Below, piece by piece: positions 59,538 through 64,000 of a stretch of DNA of 64,000 nt. The DNA lies in assembly GCA_965203525.1 (NCBI GenBank), contig OZ241898.1:3286001-3350000 (forward strand). The letters run 5' to 3'. The notes under the pieces were generated by a model. It did not search any database. It was not told the origin of the DNA and was given only the letters and a program-made list of their open reading frames with translations. The position numbers were made by a program, and so were the translations under genes. The stretch is from WTFV01 sp965203525 (GTDB lineage Bacteria; Acidobacteriota; Vicinamibacteria; Vicinamibacterales; UBA8438). Position 1 is the stretch's first letter. Each line of letters opens with the position of its first letter.

Positions 59538-61352
59538 TCACGAAGCGTACAGCCGCTCTATCGTGTCGCTCCAGCGTTGCGCGACCACGCGCCGCTTGAC
59601 CTTGAGCGTCGGTGTCAGCTCGCCGGTCGCGATGCCGAACTCCGCCGGCAGCAGCGCCGACCGCTTGATCTGCTCGTACCGGGCCAGTTCCGCGTTGACC
59701 TTCTTCACGACCTCGTCGAACAGCGCGACGACGTCCGGACGCTCCACGATCTCGGCGCGGGACGCGCCCTCGACCGCGGCCCGCGCGGAGAGCGCCGCGA
59801 AATCGGGAACGAGCAACGCCGCGACGTACGGCCGGCGGTCACCGACGAGCACCGCCTCGGCCACGAGCGGCGAGCGCTTCAGCGCGGCCTCGATGGGATT
59901 CGGGGCCACGTTCTTGCCGCCGGCCGTCACGATCAGCTCCTTCTTCCGATCCAGGATGGTGAGGTAGCCGTCTTCGTCGAGGCTTCCGATGTCGCCGGTG
60001 CGGAGCCACCCGTCGCGCAACGCCTCGGCCGTCTCCCCGGGCTTGCCGTAGTAGCCCTGCATGACGTTGGGACCGCGGGCGAGCACTTCGCCGTCGTCCG
60101 CGATCTGCAGCTCCACGTTGCGGATCGCGGGACCGACCGTGCCCGGCTTCGGGCGCTCCAGCGGATTGACGGTCAGCGCCGCCGACGTTTCGGTCAGCCC
60201 GTAACCTTCGAGCACGGGGACGCCGATCGCGAAGAAGAACTCCGCGATCGGCATCGACAGCGGCGCGCTCCCCGAGACGACGAAACGCAGGCGCCCGCCG
60301 AGACGCCCCCGGATCTTCGACAGCACGAGCCGCTCCGCCAGCCCGAGCTGGAGGCGCGCCGGCAGGGGCGCGGACCGGCCCGCGAGCCGGGCCCGCGCGC
60401 ACCGCACGCCGGTGCCGACCGCCCAGTGGAAGAGCCGCCGGCGGATCGCGGGCGCGCCGGCGACCGCCTCGTGGACCCGGGCGTGGAACTTCTCGTAGAC
60501 ACGGGGCACGCCGGTCATGACGGTCGGCCTCACGGTCGCCAGATCGCGCGCGATGGTGTCCAGCGACTCGGCGAAGGTCACGGTCACGCCGTGGTACAGG
60601 TACAGGAACATGACCGTCCGCTCGAAGACGTGGCTGAGCGGCAGGAAGGACAGCGCGGCGTCCTCCGCGTCGACCCGCACCACGGAGCCGGCGTCCATGA
60701 CGTTGTCGGCGAGGTTGCCGTGGGTGAGCATCACCCCTTTCGGTTCCCCGGTGGTGCCCGACGTGTAGATGATCGTCGCCAGCCGGTCCGGGGCGATGGC
60801 GTCGGCGCGCTCCTTGTATTCCCGGCCCAGGCCGTCTTCCGCCAGCAGCCTGCGATGGCCGCGCCCGGCGGCTTCGGCGAGGCTCGTCTCCTCGCCGCCC
60901 GGCGCCCCGCCGGCGGCCTCCGGCGCGGAGGCCGGATCCATGACGACCAGGGTGGAGAGCTCCGGCAGCCCGTCCCGCACGGCGCGCACCTTCGCCGCCT
61001 GCGTCTCGTCGGCCACCACCACGACCCGGGCGCCCGAGTCGGCGAGGATGTACCGGACCTGCGCCTCGGGCAGCGTCGGGTAGATCGGCACGGTGACCGC
61101 CCCGGCGGTGAGCGCCGCAAGGTCGGCGACGACCCACTCGGGACGGCTGTCGGACAGGATCGCGACCCGGTCGCCCGGCTCCACCCCGAGCGCGCCGAGA
61201 CCGAGGCCGAGGTCGCGAATCCGGTCGAAGAGCTCCCGGGTCGAAAGCTCCTCGACGCCGTCGCCGCGGCAACGGCGCAGGAACGCGGGCCGCGGATGGC
61301 GTCCGGCGAAGTGGAACGGCAGAGCGGCCAGTGTCTTCAGTGCATCGTCCAT
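59538..61352 (-). CDS. Long-chain fatty-acid-CoA ligase (AMP-binding)
   Basis: The 604-residue enzyme has the ANL-superfamily motifs 'IIYTSGTTGEPKGVMLTHGN', 'GYGLTETSAALTVNP', 'GWLRTGDIGSLDEDGYLTIL' and 'KKELIVTAGGKNVAPNPIEA'. The form resembles the FadD15/AcsL group with an inserted helical domain. It activates fatty acids to acyl-CoA for beta-oxidation or lipid synthesis. The ATG has no clear Shine-Dalgarno. moaC and rex lie upstream on the same strand. Confidence 0.93.
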   Translation of the reverse strand: MDDALKTLAALPFHFAGRHPRPAFLRRCRGDGVEELSTRELFDRIRDLGLGLGALGVEPGDRVAILSDSRPEWVVADLAALTAGAVTVPIYPTLPEAQVRYILADSGARVVVVADETQAAKVRAVRDGLPELSTLVVMDPASAPEAAGGAPGGEETSLAEAAGRGHRRLLAEDGLGREYKERADAIAPDRLATIIYTSGTTGEPKGVMLTHGNLADNVMDAGSVVRVDAEDAALSFLPLSHVFERTVMFLYLYHGVTVTFAESLDTIARDLATVRPTVMTGVPRVYEKFHARVHEAVAGAPAIRRRLFHWAVGTGVRCARARLAGRSAPLPARLQLGLAERLVLSKIRGRLGGRLRFVVSGSAPLSMPIAEFFFAIGVPVLEGYGLTETSAALTVNPLERPKPGTVGPAIRNVELQIADDGEVLARGPNVMQGYYGKPGETAEALRDGWLRTGDIGSLDEDGYLTILDRKKELIVTAGGKNVAPNPIEAALKRSPLVAEAVLVGDRRPYVAALLVPDFAALSARAAVEGASRAEIVERPDVVALFDEVVKKVNAELARYEQIKRSALLPAEFGIATGELTPTLKVKRRVVAQRWSDTIERLYAS

Positions 61353-61413
61353 GGTGTTTTCGCCGGCCGGCGGCGGGGCGGCCCGCTCCGCCCGCGGTCC
61401 GTCCGCCGCGCCT

Positions 61414-61914
61414 TCAGGGGGCCTCGAAGTCGCCGGACCGGCCTCCCGTCTTCTTCACGAGCCGTATCGATCCGATGACCATCCGCTTGTCGATCGCCTT
61501 GACCATATCGTAGATGGTCAGCGCGGCGACGGAAACCGCCGTCAGCGCCTCCATCTCGACCCCGGTCTGCGCCGTCGTGCGCACGCGCGCCTCGATCCGG
61601 TAGCCGTCGTCGAGCGCCTGCAGGTCGACGTCGACCTGCGACAGCCCGAGCGGGTGGCACAGCGGAACGAGGTCCGCGGTCTTCTTGGCCGCCATGATGC
61701 CGGCCAGGCGGGCGGCCTGCAGCGGATCCCCCTTGGCGATGCGTCCGCCGCGGATGGCCCGCAACGCCGGCGCGCCGATTGCGACGTGGCCGCGGGCCAC
61801 GGCCACGCGCTCGGTGACCGGCTTGTCTCCGACGTCGACCATGCGGATCCGTCCCGCCTCGTCGACGTGGCTCAGCCGCGACGGGCCGGCGCCGCTGTCC
61901 CGCTCCTCCTCCAT
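61414..61914 (-). CDS. moaC: Cyclic pyranopterin monophosphate synthase MoaC
   Basis: The 166-residue protein matches MoaC over its full length: 'RLSHVDEAGRIRMVDVGDKP', 'KTADLVPLCHPLGLSQVDVD', 'TGVEMEALTAVSVAALTIYD' and 'LVKKTGGRSGDF'. It converts the MoaA product to cPMP in molybdenum cofactor synthesis. A GAGAGG site precedes the ATG. No other moa gene is nearby. Confidence 0.95.
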   Translation of the reverse strand: MEEERDSGAGPSRLSHVDEAGRIRMVDVGDKPVTERVAVARGHVAIGAPALRAIRGGRIAKGDPLQAARLAGIMAAKKTADLVPLCHPLGLSQVDVDLQALDDGYRIEARVRTTAQTGVEMEALTAVSVAALTIYDMVKAIDKRMVIGSIRLVKKTGGRSGDFEAP

Positions 61915-61936
61915 CGCACCTCTCGAACGCGGGGTT

Positions 61937-62581
61937 TCAGCCCCTGGCGCCGCTCTCGCGGCTGGCCAGATAGAACGACAGGCTCTCGAGCGACACCGTC
62001 AGGTCCACGCTCTTGAGCTTGACGTCGGGCGGCACCCGCAATGCGCCGGGCGAGAAGTTCAGCACCGCCTTGATGCCCGCCTCCACGACGGTGCCGACCA
62101 CCCGTTGCGCCGAGGCCGCGGGGACGGCGATGACGGCGATCGTGATCGCCTCCCGGTGCGCCACGTCGCGCAGTTCCTGCACGTCGTAGATGCGTACGCC
62201 GCTGCGCGACTGCTGGCCCACTTTCTGCCGCAACGTATCGAACAGCGCCACGATGCGGAATCCCTCCCGGCGAAAGCCCGGATAGTCGGCCAGCGCAAGC
62301 CCCAGGTTGCCCGCGCCCATGATGGCCACCGCGAGCTTGCGGTCGAGCCCCAGAATCACCTGGAGCTCGCGGCGCAGATCCTTCACGACGTACCCGACGC
62401 CGCGCACCCCGAGGTCGCCGAAATGCGCGAGATCCTTGCGGATCAGCGCCGCGTTGAGGCCGAACCGGCCGGCGAGGACGGTCGACGACACGGTGCGCAC
62501 GCCGCGCTCGTCGAGCTCGTTCAGGAAGCGGACGTAGAGCGAGAGCCGATTCGTCGTATGCTCGGAGATCTCGTCACGCAT
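61937..62581 (-). CDS. rex: Redox-sensing transcriptional repressor Rex
   Basis: ATG 62581 ('MRDEISEHTTNRLSLYVRFL') fits family length (214 residues). The N-terminal winged helix has 'VSSTVLAGRFGLNAALIRKD' and 'LAHFGDLGVRGVGYVV'. The Rossmann domain has 'LAVAIMGAGNLGLALADYPG' and binds NADH/NAD. Rex represses respiratory and fermentative genes when NADH is low. I see no clear Rex operator (TTGTGAA...TTCACAA) in the window. TAGAAT (62616-62621, minus) may be its -10 box. moaC follows by 22 bases. Confidence 0.92.
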   Translation of the reverse strand: MRDEISEHTTNRLSLYVRFLNELDERGVRTVSSTVLAGRFGLNAALIRKDLAHFGDLGVRGVGYVVKDLRRELQVILGLDRKLAVAIMGAGNLGLALADYPGFRREGFRIVALFDTLRQKVGQQSRSGVRIYDVQELRDVAHREAITIAVIAVPAASAQRVVGTVVEAGIKAVLNFSPGALRVPPDVKLKSVDLTVSLESLSFYLASRESGARG

Positions 62582-62681
62582 CGGCGCCGCCCGGCCGGCT
62601 GGCGAAGGGGTGGCGATTCTACGGCCCGGCCCGCGGCCGGTCAAGCGGCGCGGCGGCGCGAGGCCCCCGCGGTCCGCGTGC

Positions 62682-62687
62682 TAAGAT
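62682..62687 (+). promoter_or_regulatory. -10 box, leaderless start of the Ig-like protein gene
   Basis: TAAGAT ends seven bases before ATG 62695 with no Shine-Dalgarno. Confidence 0.45.
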
Positions 62688-62694
62688 GCGGAAC

Positions 62695-63843
62695 ATGCCT
62701 GCGATGCGCCGGTTGCGGCGGACGGGCTGGCTGGCGGCGGTCCTGTGGACGTGCGCCGTCCTCGCCCCGGGGGCCGGCGCCGCGCAGGGCCGGCGGGCGG
62801 CCACGCTCGACGCGCTCGACCGGCATCCCTTCTTCTTCCACGGCCAGGAAGTCATCCTCGTCACGGACGCCGCCGGCGAGGAGGTGCTGACCTGGCTCGT
62901 CAGCGACGATGGCGTGCGTCTGCTCGCACTCGACGTCCCGCCGCCGCCGGACGGGGTTCGCGAGCGCCTGGAGGTCATCGGCACGTTCTACGACGTCGGC
63001 CGTCTCGACGAAGACGACCGGCGCCTGGCCGGCCTGCCGATCCGGCGGATCTCGGAGACGCTGCTGCGCAAGCCGTGGCCCGCGCGAGGCGAGCTCCCGC
63101 TGTTGGTCGCCACTTCGTCACGCCCGGCGGCCACGCCGTCCGCGACGACCCTGCGCAGCATCGTGCTCGACCCCGGCCGGTATCTCGATCAGGGGGTCAC
63201 CGTCATCGGCCGGTTCAGAGGGCGCAACCTGTACGGCGACCTGCCCGAGGCGCCGGACGAGAGCCGCTGGGACTTCGTGCTGCGTTCGGCCGACGCCGCG
63301 GCCTGGGTGGTCGGCCGGGAGCCGAAGGGAGACGGGTTCGAGCTCGACGTGCTGGCCCGCGTCGACACGGGCCGCTGGCTGGAGGTGACCGGTGCCGTCC
63401 GCGTGGAGGACGGCATGGTGCTCGTCGACGCCGGGGCGCTGGCGCTGGCGGAGCCGGCCGCGGACCGCCCCCCGCCGGCTGCCGCCGTCGAAACGCGCCT
63501 GCCGCCGCCGGAGGTCATTTTCAGCGCGCCGCTGGCCGACGACGTGGACGTGCCGCGGGACACCACGGTGCGCGTGCAGTTCTCCCGGGACATGGACCCG
63601 GACTCCTTCGACGGACAGGTACGCGTCCGCTACGCGCGGCCCGGCGGCCCCGAGGCGGACGCCGGCGCCGAAGACGTCCCGCTCGAGCTCGCGTACCGCG
63701 GGCGGAACCGCGTGCTGGAAATCCGGTTCGAGCACGAGCTGGAGAGCTTTCGCAGCGTCGTCGTCGAGCTGCTGGACGGCGTGACGGCGAACGACGGCAC
63801 GCCCCTGCCGCCCTGGACGCTGTCGTTCTTCGTCGGCCGGTGA
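62695..63843 (+). CDS. Exported protein with C-terminal Ig-like (Big_5) domain
   Basis: The 382-residue protein starts with a signal peptide ('RTGWLAAVLWTCAVLAPGAG', cleavage near GAAQ). The N-terminal half shows two OB-like or beta modules ('HPFFFHGQEVILVTD' and 'DQGVTVIGRFRGRNLYGDLP'). The C-terminal 110 residues are Big_5-like: 'DDVDVPRDTTVRVQFSRDMD' and 'DGTPLPPWTLSFFVG'. Its function is unknown. ATG 62695 is preferred over an ATG at 62686 that lies inside the -10 box. Confidence 0.7.
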   Translation: MPAMRRLRRTGWLAAVLWTCAVLAPGAGAAQGRRAATLDALDRHPFFFHGQEVILVTDAAGEEVLTWLVSDDGVRLLALDVPPPPDGVRERLEVIGTFYDVGRLDEDDRRLAGLPIRRISETLLRKPWPARGELPLLVATSSRPAATPSATTLRSIVLDPGRYLDQGVTVIGRFRGRNLYGDLPEAPDESRWDFVLRSADAAAWVVGREPKGDGFELDVLARVDTGRWLEVTGAVRVEDGMVLVDAGALALAEPAADRPPPAAAVETRLPPPEVIFSAPLADDVDVPRDTTVRVQFSRDMDPDSFDGQVRVRYARPGGPEADAGAEDVPLELAYRGRNRVLEIRFEHELESFRSVVVELLDGVTANDGTPLPPWTLSFFVGR

Positions 63844-63851
63844 CCCCGCTT

Positions 63852-64000
63852 TCAGGCCCGCCCGGCCGGCTCGCCGCCGGCCAGCAGCGTCCGGATGGCC
63901 CGCCGGGTGCGGTCCACGAGGACGTGGCGGTCCTTGAATTCGAGACCCTCGACCGCGATCGGCTCCCCGAACCGCACGCGCACGGTGACGGGCCGGATGA
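63852..64000 (-). CDS. Lysophospholipid acyltransferase (PlsC-like), C-terminal part
   Basis: The frame runs to the window edge. The visible 48 residues 'IRPVTVRVRFGEPIAVEGLE', 'FKDRHVLVDRTRRAIRTLL' and a short tail match the end of PlsC-type acyltransferases ('RPVTVRFGEPI'). The active site lies outside the window. Confidence 0.55.
   Translation of the reverse strand, partial: IRPVTVRVRFGEPIAVEGLEFKDRHVLVDRTRRAIRTLLAGGEPAGRA

Noticed and set aside
61937..62694. Rex operator near rex or moaC
   Set aside because: No TTGTGAA-type inverted repeat was found by eye.

Overview
The window is very GC-rich bacterial DNA with dense, mostly reliable gene content. The mix of secreted quinoprotein (PQQ) beta-propellers, a DUF1080 glycan-active protein, Tat-exported hydrolases, a MoxR/DUF58/BatA cluster, CHAD-Ppx, LytS/LytR and a Rex regulator fits an Acidobacteriota genome, most likely of the Vicinamibacteria type. 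This is inferred from gene content only; no rRNA or tRNA gene is present in the window.

Left part (1-10,100): the end of a NamZ-type muramidase, a decayed AAA-ATPase/nuclease gene, a lipoprotein with a 20-base poly-G coding tract, a Tat amidase, an esterase and a Uma2 nuclease. These are followed by a defence-gene graveyard: tails of radC, of a methyltransferase-like gene and of a restriction helicase surround an intact AlbA_2/ATPase gene and an intact MNT-HEPN toxin-antitoxin pair.

10,100-22,100: a minus-strand block for periplasmic oxidative metabolism: two PQQ dehydrogenases (one fused to an SMP-30-like propeller), a lactonase-like propeller, DUF1080, an alpha/beta hydrolase, a BamB-like propeller and a GT-C-like membrane protein. 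Between them lies a small transcription unit with a Shine-Dalgarno sequence fully complementary to the 16S rRNA 3' end, a 14-codon ORF and an intrinsic terminator.

22,200-31,000: a 2-hydroxyacid dehydrogenase, an APH-like kinase and an enolase paralogue that lacks two canonical catalytic residues. Next come in-frame collapsed hsdR and truncated hsdS remnants, then what I consider the most interesting system: a 981-residue protein holding two complete TSPPY-type DNA methyltransferases in tandem, convergent with a phospholipase-D-family restriction nuclease of the BfiI/NgoFVII type.

31,000-64,000: CHAD and Ppx/GppA-HD diverge from a shared promoter; then yacG, citrate synthase, and a long minus-strand MoxR/DUF58/BatA/DUF4175/VWA/caspase-like operon with an attached TPR-metallopeptidase. 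The operon is split by a 3.5-kb segment bounded by an IS630 element and a matching MITE that carries an M61 peptidase. The right end has a GT28-like transferase, a SAM methyltransferase, a LytS/LytR pair overlapping lepB, an acyl-CoA ligase, moaC, rex and the tail of an acyltransferase gene.

Three window-wide patterns stand out. Short direct duplications with an offset close to 72 bases recur at more than ten gene borders. In two cases they create small decoy ORFs translationally coupled to the real gene. Seven genes have a -10 hexamer ending 4-9 bases before the start codon and no Shine-Dalgarno sequence, suggesting frequent leaderless transcription.
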